Under the pieces are notes generated by a model, which was not told where the DNA came from, did not search any database, and worked only from the letters and a program-made list of their open reading frames with translations. The position numbers were made by a program, and so were the translations under genes. From assembly GCA_017417315.1 (NCBI GenBank), contig JAFPZK010000046.1:124001-188000 (forward strand): DNA of 64,000 nt, written 5' to 3'. Positions within the stretch are counted from its first letter, which is position 1, and the number at the start of each line of letters is the position of its first letter. Shown in pieces: positions 42,952-52,724 of this stretch. The DNA is from Bacteroidales bacterium. Lineage in GTDB: Bacteria; Bacteroidota; Bacteroidia; Bacteroidales; UBA3824.

Positions 42952-45661
42952 ATTTTCCGAATTTCCACCAATCCAACCTTACTTCGCCGCTTCGTTTTCC
43001 GAAGGTGATGTAGAGGTCGTGAACGCCTTTTGCGCCGGAAACTTTTGCGGTAAAGGCTTTGTATTTCTCAGCATTGCCGGTCGGTTTTATTAACACTTTG
43101 CCGATTTCTTTGCCGTCGGGCGAATCAAGGCGTAACGAAACCTCTATCGTGCCGGTTGAAGCCGCCGTCAAAGAAAACTGAGTTGCACCGCCTTCAAAGT
43201 CAACGCCGCGAACTCTGATGTATTCGCCTTCGTCAAGGTCGTTGACGTACATGTTGCGTTTGCCGGTAGAATACGGCATTTTTTCAACTACGCCTGTGTT
43301 TTCGATACCGATTTTGGCAGATTTCAAACCGTAACCCCAAGCCATGGTTTCGGCTTCAACACGCTTGAAAGGATTAACCCACTGAATCTGTTTAACAGGC
43401 TCTTGGTCAAGCCAATACGGAACTTCTTTAATCGTGCCGTCGGGATTGTATTCCATTTCGGTAACAGTTACCGAGCGGCGTTCGTGATGCTCTTGAATGT
43501 CAATGTGCATAAGGTCGTAGTTCTGACCGAAAACGTATGTTTTGCCTTTGAAATCAGCGATTCCGGGATGATTACCTCTGTCGCGGGGAGTAGGTTTCAT
43601 GATATAACCGTTACTTTTCCAAGGACCTGTCGGCGAATCGCTCATCGCATAACCGAGAGCCTCAGGACAACACGTTGAAGCAAATGCCAAATAATATTTT
43701 GAACCGCGACGGTAAAACCACGGTCCTTCTTGATAATTTTCGATGTGCGGAAGTTTTACAACGCTGTCTTTCAAGGAAATCATGTCGTTGTTAAGACGTG
43801 CATAAAAAGTGTGCGGATTGCCCCAGTACATATAAGCCTGACCGTCTTTGTCGGTGTAGACCGTCGGGTCAATGTCAAACCAGTTGCTCTTGTCCCAAAC
43901 AATCGGTTTTCCGAGCGGATCTTTGAAAGGTCCGTAAGGCGAGTCTGCCGTCAAAACGCCGATTCCGTGTCCGTGAAGAGGTGCGTAAAGATAATATTTG
44001 CCGTTACGTTCAACAACCTGAATTGCCCAACCGCCGTTGTCGCGACTGCGCCATGAAAAATCTTTGAGCGAGGCAACTGCGCCGTGTTCAGTCCAGTTTA
44101 CCATGTCGGTTGTTGAATAGAGCAACCAATCATACATAAAAAATCCTGCCGAACTTTTTTCGTTAGGGTCAACGATATGCTCCGGCGAAGCGTCGTGAGA
44201 ACAGAAAAGGAAAAGCGTGTCGCCGATTACAAGCGGTGAAGGGTCAGCGGTGAATTTCGTCTGAAAAGCCGGCATGTTGCACTGCTCGATTCCGCGCATT
44301 TCCCAGTAGTCAAGGTTGAAAAGTTCAGGACCTTTTCTGCCGACGAATGCAAAATAAACGTCTCTTACGCCTTCTGCTTTACCGATAAAATCTGTTGAAA
44401 ACTCTTTGAAATTTTCCCAGCCGCCTGTGCCGTCAATTTTAAGTTCAGCAACTTTTGCGCCTCGAAGACTGTCCAAATGAACCTCTATTGTGCCGCCTCT
44501 CAGACCGCTTGCCGCCGACATGGTAAATGTTCTTGGGAAATTTTTACCGAAGTTAACTGCCTGCAATTTAATGTAATCGCCGTTATGAACTGACGAAACA
44601 TAAACGCCTTGTTTGTCATTCTGACGGGTTTTAATGCCGTAAGAAAACGCCATTGTCTCCGCCTGAACTTTTTTAAAAGGATTTAAAGTTCCGATTGGTT
44701 TTACGCCTTCGTCAGTCGGCATAATTTTGGGAAACGAGCCGTCGGGATTGTATTTAAATTCTTCAACGGCAACGCTCCGACCGAATCCGCCGCCTTTTGG
44801 AAGTTTGCCCGTATGATAGAAAAAGTATGAATGTCCTTTGTAATCGGTTACGCCGCAATGGTTTGTAAATGAACCAGTTTCGCAAAGCGGCATAATTTCG
44901 CCGGCATATTTCCAGCCGCTTGTAATATTGTCGCTGACAGAATAAGAAATGTGTTCGGGAACGCCGCCAGAAGCATAAAGCAACTGATATTTGCCGTTGC
45001 GTTTTGTCAGCCACGGACCTTCAACGTAACTGTCTTTGTATTTTTTATCTTTTTCGCGCTCCGGCATAGGTGGTGCGCCGAAAGCCTCTTCGGTCATGTC
45101 AAGTTTGCCGAGTTCACCGCTGTATGAAATCATGTCTTCGTTGAGTTTCAGGTAGTAAACTCTCGGATTTCCCCACATAAGCCAAGCCTGATTGTCATCG
45201 TCGATGAAGACCGTCGGGTCGATGTGATCCCATGAACCGTTTTCAAAAAGCGGCTTGCCGATAGCGTCTTTAAAGCCCGAAGTCGGATTGTCAGAAACCG
45301 CTACGCCGATTGCCATTCCGTTAGAAATTTTGGAATGAGCGCAGATGTACCAATAAAATTTACCGTTGCGGTAAACGGTCTGAGCCGCCCATGCGCGGTC
45401 GTCAGCCCAAGAAAAAGTCTCCAAAGCAAGGGGCGAACCGTGGTCAGTGTAGTTGACCATATCAGTTGTTGAATAAACCCGCCATTCTTGCATCCAGAAA
45501 AAGTCGGCATCGTCCTCGTCGTGTCCGGTGTAGACATACAAAGTGTCGTTGTGAACCATCGGCGCGGGATCGGAGGTAAACCACGTCTGAACAATCGGGT
45601 TTTGGGCGTTTGCGGCAGCCGAAGCCGCTAACACCGCTGATAGTAAAAGGTGTCTTTTCAT
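42950..45661 (-). CDS. Secreted double GH43 enzyme, GH43-CBM6-GH43-CBM6
   Basis: 903 residues with signal peptide (MKRHLLLSAVLAASAAANAQ). Two five-bladed GH43 domains each retain the family triad: D31 (SDPAP), D148 (HIDPTV), E214 (VEGPW) in the first; D473 (ADPSP), D598 (DIDPTV), E645 (QEGPW) in the second. Each is followed by a CBM6-like module (about 331-457 and 760-903, both starting NPFK(K/R)V(Q/E)AETMA). GH43 enzymes act on xylo- or arabino-oligosaccharides; CBM6 binds xylan or glucans. The exact specificity is not readable. The repeat arose by internal duplication. Confidence 0.92.
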   Translation of the reverse strand: MKRHLLLSAVLAASAAANAQNPIVQTWFTSDPAPMVHNDTLYVYTGHDEDDADFFWMQEWRVYSTTDMVNYTDHGSPLALETFSWADDRAWAAQTVYRNGKFYWYICAHSKISNGMAIGVAVSDNPTSGFKDAIGKPLFENGSWDHIDPTVFIDDDNQAWLMWGNPRVYYLKLNEDMISYSGELGKLDMTEEAFGAPPMPEREKDKKYKDSYVEGPWLTKRNGKYQLLYASGGVPEHISYSVSDNITSGWKYAGEIMPLCETGSFTNHCGVTDYKGHSYFFYHTGKLPKGGGFGRSVAVEEFKYNPDGSFPKIMPTDEGVKPIGTLNPFKKVQAETMAFSYGIKTRQNDKQGVYVSSVHNGDYIKLQAVNFGKNFPRTFTMSAASGLRGGTIEVHLDSLRGAKVAELKIDGTGGWENFKEFSTDFIGKAEGVRDVYFAFVGRKGPELFNLDYWEMRGIEQCNMPAFQTKFTADPSPLVIGDTLFLFCSHDASPEHIVDPNEKSSAGFFMYDWLLYSTTDMVNWTEHGAVASLKDFSWRSRDNGGWAIQVVERNGKYYLYAPLHGHGIGVLTADSPYGPFKDPLGKPIVWDKSNWFDIDPTVYTDKDGQAYMYWGNPHTFYARLNNDMISLKDSVVKLPHIENYQEGPWFYRRGSKYYLAFASTCCPEALGYAMSDSPTGPWKSNGYIMKPTPRDRGNHPGIADFKGKTYVFGQNYDLMHIDIQEHHERRSVTVTEMEYNPDGTIKEVPYWLDQEPVKQIQWVNPFKRVEAETMAWGYGLKSAKIGIENTGVVEKMPYSTGKRNMYVNDLDEGEYIRVRGVDFEGGATQFSLTAASTGTIEVSLRLDSPDGKEIGKVLIKPTGNAEKYKAFTAKVSGAKGVHDLYITFGKRSGEVRLDWWKFGK

Positions 45662-45811
45662 TATATATTATGTTTAAATTTTGCTGTAAAATTACTATTT
45701 TAGTCTCAGAAAAAATTGTGTTTATGTTTCAAAAATTTATGTTTTGGTTTCAAAAAACTTTAAAAATGACGTTTGGAAAAATTTTCAGGCACAAAAATTG
45801 CTTAACCCTTA

Positions 45812-45843
45812 TTGGGAATTTAAAAAAAAGGTTGTATATTTGC
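45812..45843 (+). promoter_or_regulatory. Promoter for the sensor phosphatase gene
   Basis: TTG at 45812-45814 and TATATTTGC at 45835-45843, 20 bases apart, 41 bases before the chosen start. Confidence 0.65.
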
Positions 45844-45884
45844 AAAATAAATTTTACAAAATTCCCGTTATAACTTCAAAACAG

Positions 45885-48800
45885 ATGAAGAAATTACTGC
45901 CGCTGATATTATTGCTACTGACTTTTACTCAGTCCATCGCCCGAACTCTTGACGAAATACGACGGAGCGGCGTGGTTAGGGTTGCTTTTACCCAAAGCGG
46001 ACTAAAAACTATTAACTATCAGTTCGCCAAAGAGTTCGCTAATTTCTTGAATTGTGAACTTCAAATCGTACCGATTTCATGGAACGAAATGTTTTCTCAG
46101 TCCGGCGTTATTCCGGCGGATTATATGACTAACGACTCCGTGTCATATACACCTGACGCACTTCTTAAAGCCGATTTTATTTGCGGAACAACTTACATTT
46201 ATCCTTGGCGAGAAAAGTTTTTTGATTTCGGCGGCAATATGGAAGTCTCAGACCTTTTGATTGTCAGAAATACAAGACAGCAAAAATCCTTGGTTGATCA
46301 TTTTTTTGTGCCTGAGAGCGTTAAAGAAACCAATAATAAACTCAAAGTTAAGAATTACGAGGATTTAAAGGGGCTTAGAATCGCGCTTTTGGAAAATTCG
46401 TCATACGAAAAAAATCTCGCGCTGATTACCGAAAAAATCGGCGGAGAAGTGGAAATCATTAAAACTAAAAGTGAGGAAGAGTCTCAGGAACTTGCTAAAT
46501 CAGGTAAAGTTGACGGATTTGTAACGGTTTCATACGTCGGTTTGCAGTTTGTGAAAGAAAATCCTAAATTCAGGCTTGCGTTCCCGATTGCAAAACCCGA
46601 TCACGTTGCATGGGCTACTGAAAAGGGTAACAAGACTTTACGCAACGAAATCGACAACTTTTTCGATATGATGAAAGGTACGGGAATTTTGGACAAACTT
46701 TTTTCTGACAAATTCGGTGTCAACTATTCATCATATAACGAAATCATAAACTCGTATTCAAAGTCAAATTCTAATAAATCAAGTAATTACAGAGATTTGG
46801 ACGAAATTATCGAGTCGGGTAAGTTGATAGTTTCGCTCCGTGACCGTGAAATGGTTTATCACCCTTACGGTCAAAAACAATTCAATCATTATTTGGCTGG
46901 TGAATTTGCGAAATATTTGGGTTTGGATTTGGAAATTAGAATTGTTCCGAGCCTTTCGAGTTATTTTGAGGACGACAACGGCGAAATCGTTAAAGACAGT
47001 GCTTATACGCCTGCTACTTTCAACAATATTGACATTGCCTGCGACCTTCTTTCGCCTGTGGATTGGCGTTTGAACAAAATTGATATTGTGGACGTTCTTC
47101 CTACTGCAAACATTGTTGTGGCCAGAAAAGATGTTGATATTAAGGGTATTAAAGATTTGAAACATTATCGCGGCGTAACTTCTAAGGGTTCGTCATACGA
47201 GGAGGATTTAATCGAGAATAATATCACTAACTATTATTATAAAGAGGCAAACGAGTTTTTCTCGGAGATAATGAAAGGTAAAGCCGACTATTCTATCGTC
47301 AATTTCGACATTTACAGCGTGCCGAAATATGCGGGTTTGGAGGCAAAATTCGTTATGGGCGAGATTTATTCAGTAGGTTGGGGTATTAAGAAAAATCAGC
47401 CGAAACTCCGTCAGAAAATTCTTGAATTTTTGGAGTCGAGCAGCAACCTCGGTATTTTGAACGATGCTTTTATGGAGCAGGCATCTATTCCGTACAAAGC
47501 CGCTCAAAACCACTTGAATGCACTTTATCAGACTTATCAGTCGGGATATTTTCCGTTTGTATTTTACGGTTCTGACCAAGGTTTGCCTCAGGAAGATATT
47601 TTGAGTATTTTTCAGGACGAGGAGGGTTATATTTGGTTCGGCACACATTCGGGTGCGATAAAGTTTAACGGCAGAACGATGGTCAACCTTAACGAGGGTA
47701 ACGGCTTGAAAAGCAACGTTGTTTTTGACATTGCTCAGGATTCTAAAAAGCGACTTTATTTTGCGACCTTGAACGGCGTTACTTGTCTTGACCCGTCGGG
47801 CGTGATAACTAATTATTTTTCGGAAATACCGATAAAACACATTTCGATAGACGGCAAAAATAACAAATATTTATACGGCGATAAGGGCTTGTATTATTTG
47901 ACGAACAATAATCAGGAAATACAAATCGGGCTTAAAATCCCTGCTTTGCCCTCGCAAATAAACGCTGTCGCTCAGAATAAATCCGGCAGAAATACTTTTG
48001 TGGCATCACCTGACGGCTTTTTTACCTTTGACAGCGAAAAACAGTTGAAAAAACTCTCCGACAAAAATTGTTATTACGTTTTTGTTGACGAGGACGGTTT
48101 GATTTGGCTTTCTGCTTCTGACGGAGTTTATACGGGCAATACCTCGCAGTTTTTGCGTTCAAACATTGATTCGTTGCGCATTAACGACAAGATAAGCATA
48201 CCGTCAAAATCGAGGATTCATACCATAAAGCAGAACAAAGACGGTTCTATATTCTTGTTGTCGGATTTTGAAGCGTATCAGATTTTTTCTTTGTCGCAGA
48301 CCGCAATAAAATACGATCAGAATATCGGTCTTAAAAATCTTAAACTTTTATCATTCTTGGAAGACAAGGAAGATAATTATTGGTTCGGTTTTTCGGGTGG
48401 TATTCAAAAACTTACTAACCGCTCCCTGCGCAATCTGTATCCTGAGATAATTGACAGTTATCTTAACAATATCGAAGAGGACAGTGTCGGCAGAATTTGG
48501 ATGGCACTTAATAATAAGATTTTTTATTATCATCAGGATTTAGTGGATTTTTCTGACAAAATCGGCGGAAAAGGTTTGCCATACGTTGTGGCAAATATGC
48601 CGGGGGGAAATATTTTTGTTGCTAATTCCAACGGTTGTGCCGTTTTTGATTTGAAAAATCTTAATAAAATAAAAGAAATAAAATTCAAAAATAGGATTTA
48701 TAATTTAAAAGGCGTTTATGTTTCGCCTGAGGGTCATATTTTCCTGCTTTCCGGAGTTGAAGGTTTGGTTTACAGAATGGAAAACCTTGACGGACAGCCT

Positions 48801-50720
48801 GTTCCGATAGGAAACGTTTATACGAGTCTTTTAAGTCAGATTGTTACTTTTAAGGATATGATAATCGGCGGCAACAATACCGGCTTAGTAAAGTTCAACG
48901 GTCTTACTTTTGAAGAGATATTGCCTACTCCGACGGCAGTTTTAGGGCTTGCGGCAATCGGAGAAAAACTTTGGATAGGAATGGAAGACGGTCTCGGATA
49001 TTACACTGAGGACGGCAATTTCAAGAAACTTGAAGTTCCATCTTTGCCGGATAATGCGGTAAATTCTATACGTCTTTCCCGAGATAAAGAGCATTTGTGG
49101 CTCGGTACAAACAAAGGTTTTTGTTATTATAACCTCAATGACAATAAGGTTGAGTTTTCGGTTAACACCAATGACGGTCTTACGGGTAACGAAATTGTTA
49201 CTAACGGTTTGTTACTTAACGGAAAAGGAGTGCTTTACGTTGCGACGTTTCACGGTGTTTCGGTCTTTGATTTAAGGAAAGAAAACTCTAATAGAACCGT
49301 TCCTCAGTGCCGTATGGAAAACATTTATCTTAACGGTAATGTTATATCGAAAAAAGAAAATCTTTTCCTTTCTGACGAAAACAATTTCGTATTTGAATTA
49401 GCGGGACTTTCGTTTAAGGACGAGGCGGCGATAACATACGAATTTTATATGAAAGGTCTTGATAATGATTACGTTGCGTCTTCGGGTAAGGAGCATAGGG
49501 CAAGTTATCAGAACCTTCCTCCGGGTAATTATGACTTTATTTACAGAGCCAAAGGAAAGGACGGAATTTGGTGTTATTCGTCTTCGTATAAGTTTGAGAT
49601 TTTAAAGCCTTTTTACCGTAAATGGTGGTTTATAGCGATTATGGTTTTGGGCATTTCGGCTATAATTATTTCGACGGTAAAAGTTCGTGAGGCGCGTCTT
49701 AAACGTCAGAACGAAGAACTTGAAAGGATTGTCAGCGAAAGAACCTCTGAAATTCAAAAGCAAAAAGAGGCTATTGAATTTAAAAACAGCGAATTAGAGA
49801 TTCAGCGTGAAGAAATTTTGACGCAGCGTGATGCTATTGAGGAAAAGAATGCGACGTTGGAAAAACAAAAGTCGGAAATTCTTTCTCAAAGAGACGAGTT
49901 GGAGGTTCAAAAGAACATTGCAACTCAGCAACGCGACGAAATTGCACGACATCAGAAAGAAATAATGGACAGTATTTATTATGCTAAGCGTATTCAGACT
50001 GCCATTATGCCGAAAAATGAGACTATTAACAGAGTTTTGCCTGAGCATTTTGTGCTTTTCCGTCCGAGGGATATTGTCAGCGGCGACTTTTATTACTTTA
50101 AGCATATTAATCATTATGCCGTTATTGTTGCCGCCGATTGTACGGGACACGGCGTTCCGGGTGCATTTATGAGTATGTTGGGAAGTGCGTACTTAAACGA
50201 AATTGTCGTTAACAATCAGGACGAATTGAATACGGGACGTATTTTGGACGCGCTCAGAGAGTCGATAATTGAGTCGCTTCAACAGACAGGACGTGTTGAC
50301 GAAGCAAAAGACGGTATGGATATTGCAATATGTATTTTGGATATGGATACCAAGAAAATGCAGTATTCGGGAGCGTTTAATCCTTTGTTTTTGATTCGCG
50401 GCGGCGAATTGGAGGAGTATCGTGCAGACCGTATGCCGATAGGTATTCATGATTATGTAGATGTCGGTTTTACGACGTATGACATTGATGTTGAGAAAGA
50501 TGATGTCATTTATATATTTTCTGACGGATATGCATCGCAGTTCGGCGGAAAAATGGGTAAAAAATTTATGTCAAGCAGAATGAAAAAACTTTTGACGGAA
50601 ATTTCAGGAGAACCTCTTCCGGTGCAGAAAGACATCTTGAATGATAAGATTGAAGCATGGATGGGGACTGAATACGACCAAGTCGATGATATATTAGTAA
50701 TAGGCTTTAAGATTTGTTAA
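45885..50720 (+). CDS. Multidomain sensor: two solute-binding domains, beta-propeller, Y_Y_Y, TM, coiled coil, SpoIIE-type phosphatase
   Basis: 1611 residues from the ATG at 45885, which opens a signal peptide (MKKLLPLILLLLTFTQSIAR); upstream in-frame codons overlap the promoter. Order: SBP_bac_3 domain 1 (about 21-290; TLDEIRRSGVVRVAF), SBP_bac_3 domain 2 (about 304-545; DLDEIIESGKLIVSL), a Reg_prop propeller (about 560-1160; GYIWFGTHSG, HLWLGTNKG), Y_Y_Y domain (about 1171-1240), one TM (about 1245-1265), a coiled coil (1272-1361), and a SpoIIE/PP2C domain (about 1361-1611; SGDFYYF, ADCTGHGVPGAFMS, FSDGYASQFGG). It would sense small ligands in the periplasm and control a cytoplasmic Ser/Thr phosphatase. 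A STAS protein, the usual substrate, is encoded at 59024. Confidence 0.92.
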   Translation: MKKLLPLILLLLTFTQSIARTLDEIRRSGVVRVAFTQSGLKTINYQFAKEFANFLNCELQIVPISWNEMFSQSGVIPADYMTNDSVSYTPDALLKADFICGTTYIYPWREKFFDFGGNMEVSDLLIVRNTRQQKSLVDHFFVPESVKETNNKLKVKNYEDLKGLRIALLENSSYEKNLALITEKIGGEVEIIKTKSEEESQELAKSGKVDGFVTVSYVGLQFVKENPKFRLAFPIAKPDHVAWATEKGNKTLRNEIDNFFDMMKGTGILDKLFSDKFGVNYSSYNEIINSYSKSNSNKSSNYRDLDEIIESGKLIVSLRDREMVYHPYGQKQFNHYLAGEFAKYLGLDLEIRIVPSLSSYFEDDNGEIVKDSAYTPATFNNIDIACDLLSPVDWRLNKIDIVDVLPTANIVVARKDVDIKGIKDLKHYRGVTSKGSSYEEDLIENNITNYYYKEANEFFSEIMKGKADYSIVNFDIYSVPKYAGLEAKFVMGEIYSVGWGIKKNQPKLRQKILEFLESSSNLGILNDAFMEQASIPYKAAQNHLNALYQTYQSGYFPFVFYGSDQGLPQEDILSIFQDEEGYIWFGTHSGAIKFNGRTMVNLNEGNGLKSNVVFDIAQDSKKRLYFATLNGVTCLDPSGVITNYFSEIPIKHISIDGKNNKYLYGDKGLYYLTNNNQEIQIGLKIPALPSQINAVAQNKSGRNTFVASPDGFFTFDSEKQLKKLSDKNCYYVFVDEDGLIWLSASDGVYTGNTSQFLRSNIDSLRINDKISIPSKSRIHTIKQNKDGSIFLLSDFEAYQIFSLSQTAIKYDQNIGLKNLKLLSFLEDKEDNYWFGFSGGIQKLTNRSLRNLYPEIIDSYLNNIEEDSVGRIWMALNNKIFYYHQDLVDFSDKIGGKGLPYVVANMPGGNIFVANSNGCAVFDLKNLNKIKEIKFKNRIYNLKGVYVSPEGHIFLLSGVEGLVYRMENLDGQPVPIGNVYTSLLSQIVTFKDMIIGGNNTGLVKFNGLTFEEILPTPTAVLGLAAIGEKLWIGMEDGLGYYTEDGNFKKLEVPSLPDNAVNSIRLSRDKEHLWLGTNKGFCYYNLNDNKVEFSVNTNDGLTGNEIVTNGLLLNGKGVLYVATFHGVSVFDLRKENSNRTVPQCRMENIYLNGNVISKKENLFLSDENNFVFELAGLSFKDEAAITYEFYMKGLDNDYVASSGKEHRASYQNLPPGNYDFIYRAKGKDGIWCYSSSYKFEILKPFYRKWWFIAIMVLGISAIIISTVKVREARLKRQNEELERIVSERTSEIQKQKEAIEFKNSELEIQREEILTQRDAIEEKNATLEKQKSEILSQRDELEVQKNIATQQRDEIARHQKEIMDSIYYAKRIQTAIMPKNETINRVLPEHFVLFRPRDIVSGDFYYFKHINHYAVIVAADCTGHGVPGAFMSMLGSAYLNEIVVNNQDELNTGRILDALRESIIESLQQTGRVDEAKDGMDIAICILDMDTKKMQYSGAFNPLFLIRGGELEEYRADRMPIGIHDYVDVGFTTYDIDVEKDDVIYIFSDGYASQFGGKMGKKFMSSRMKKLLTEISGEPLPVQKDILNDKIEAWMGTEYDQVDDILVIGFKIC

Positions 50721-50770
50721 AGCATTCGGTTGTATTTACTGTTTCCTCATTAAATTAGTTTTTTCCTAAG

Positions 50771-50814
50771 GCGGGGTTTGTGAAAAAGTTTTCTTTTTTC
50801 AAACCCCGCTTTTT
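50771..50814 (+). terminator. Terminator after the sensor gene
   Basis: GCGGGGTTTG / CAAACCCCGC with further A/T pairs inside, followed by TTTTT. Confidence 0.85.
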
Positions 50815-50831
50815 AAAATCATTAAAAAATT

Positions 50832-52724
50832 ATGCGTAAACTTTTTCTTACAATCTTTTTTATGTTTTGTTTCTTAAAAATTTTCCCTCAGGACGTGGAA
50901 AAAATTGTCAGTGAAATTCTTGAAGATGTTTCTGACTCTGATGACGAAAATGAGGAAGCCTTTGCGCAACTCAGCGGCGAATACCTCGAAACTCTTATTG
51001 CAAATCCTTTAAACGTAAATACTTGCTCTTTTTCTGACCTGCAAAACATTCCTTTACTTTCCGATTACCAAATTTCTGACATTTTAGATTACCGTATGGA
51101 ATACGGCAGATTTTTCTCTCTCGGGGAACTAAAAGGCATATCGTCAATTCCGAAAAAAGATTTGAAAATTTTGCAGTATTTTCTTTATGCGGGTGATATT
51201 GAAGATACAAAAAAGCGGGAAAAACTTTCTTTCGGTACACATACCGTTATGACCACAATGAAAACCGTTTTAGAAAAAACCGGCGAGTCTTATCTTATAA
51301 GATACCGTTATAAACTCTCAGACAAAATCGCTTGGGGACTGACCGCAGAAAATGACATCGGCGAAAAATTTGCTTTTGAAAACAAAAAATACGGTTTTGA
51401 CTTCAATTCAGCGTTTTTTAGAGTTTCTAATTACGGACATTTAAAGAAACTTGTTTTGGGTGATTTCAGCGTGAAATTTGGCGAAGGGCTGTTGTATTCC
51501 GGCGGATTTTTTGCAGGAAAATCCTTGATGACAACTAATTATGCCGCTAATCAACCTGTTATAAAAGAGTATACTTCGGCAAACGAAAATTGGTTTTACA
51601 GAGGTGCAGCAGCGGAATTAGGCTTCGGATTTTTTAGTGTAGCCGCTTTTGTTTGTCGAAACAAATTGGACGCAACAGTTGACGGTGATATTTTTTCAAG
51701 TTTTAAGACCGACGGTTATCACCGAACGATAGGGGAGACAGAGAAAAAACATTCCGTAACGAGAAATCTCGGCGGATTAATTCTTAGTTATAACTACAAA
51801 AAAATAAAACTTGCAACTGCTTGTCAATATTATAATTACGACAAAGACTATGTTCCTGATGATAAATTATATTTGGCTAATACGAGACATGACAAAGAAG
51901 GTTCGGCATTTTCGTTTAATTTTAATTACACCGAAAAAAAGCAAGATTTAAAAACCGAATTGGCTTTTGACAAGGATTTTAATCCGGCGTTTATTGGTAT
52001 TTGGAATTTACGCCCTGCTAATTTCTTGAATTTCAGTTTTTTGTATCGCAATTATTCAAAAAAATATTTGTCGTTTACCTCAAAGGCTTTCGGTGAAGAT
52101 TCTAAAACTTCAAACGAAGAAGGCGTGTATTTCGGGACAATGTTTCAACCGATAGGCTTTTTGTTAATCGAAACTTGGATTGACGTTTTTAAGTTTCCGT
52201 GGCTTATATCGTCTGTAAAAATGCCGTCTTCGGGTTATGATTATCTTTGTCAAACAACTTTTTTGTTGTCGCGAAAATTCAATATATCAATGCGTTACAA
52301 ACAAAAACAGAAACGCCTTACTAAAAACGAATATTTCAGAACTACGTTAAAATATTCACCGATAGAAAACCTTGCTTTTACGAATAGTATTCAGTGGAGT
52401 TATTTTAACGGACTTGACGTAAGGGAAAAAGGTTATTTGATGTATCTTAATCTTAAATATTCAGTCCGCAGACTGCCTCTTGATTTTTCTTTGCGTTATG
52501 CTTTGTTTTCAGCACCTTACAATGCGAGGATTTACGCTTTTGAAGATGACGTTACTTATTCTTTTTCTTCACCGGCATATTATTATAAAGGTGTGAGATA
52601 TTATGCCTTAGTCGGATATAATTTTGCGAAGCGTTTTGCACTGCAATTCAGACTTTCGCAGTGGAAATATTTTGACCGCGAAAGCAAAACCGAACTGAAT
52701 GTGTTTTTTAAGGTGAAAATTTAA
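50832..52724 (+). CDS. Outer-membrane protein with N-terminal helix-hairpin-helix domain
   Basis: 630 residues with signal peptide (MRKLFLTIFFMFCFLKIFPQ). A ComEA-like HhH unit lies at about 56-110 (NPLNVNTCSFSDLQNIPLLS, then YRMEYGRFFSLGELKGI). The remaining ~500 residues are amphipathic beta-strands with frequent aromatic girdle residues and end LNVFFKVKI, a large outer-membrane barrel. Proteins of this build are widespread in Bacteroidota and are annotated only as HhH proteins. A periplasmic DNA-binding domain on a barrel suggests DNA handling at the outer membrane, which is inference. Stops overlap with Rel tail to tail. Confidence 0.8.
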   Translation: MRKLFLTIFFMFCFLKIFPQDVEKIVSEILEDVSDSDDENEEAFAQLSGEYLETLIANPLNVNTCSFSDLQNIPLLSDYQISDILDYRMEYGRFFSLGELKGISSIPKKDLKILQYFLYAGDIEDTKKREKLSFGTHTVMTTMKTVLEKTGESYLIRYRYKLSDKIAWGLTAENDIGEKFAFENKKYGFDFNSAFFRVSNYGHLKKLVLGDFSVKFGEGLLYSGGFFAGKSLMTTNYAANQPVIKEYTSANENWFYRGAAAELGFGFFSVAAFVCRNKLDATVDGDIFSSFKTDGYHRTIGETEKKHSVTRNLGGLILSYNYKKIKLATACQYYNYDKDYVPDDKLYLANTRHDKEGSAFSFNFNYTEKKQDLKTELAFDKDFNPAFIGIWNLRPANFLNFSFLYRNYSKKYLSFTSKAFGEDSKTSNEEGVYFGTMFQPIGFLLIETWIDVFKFPWLISSVKMPSSGYDYLCQTTFLLSRKFNISMRYKQKQKRLTKNEYFRTTLKYSPIENLAFTNSIQWSYFNGLDVREKGYLMYLNLKYSVRRLPLDFSLRYALFSAPYNARIYAFEDDVTYSFSSPAYYYKGVRYYALVGYNFAKRFALQFRLSQWKYFDRESKTELNVFFKVKI

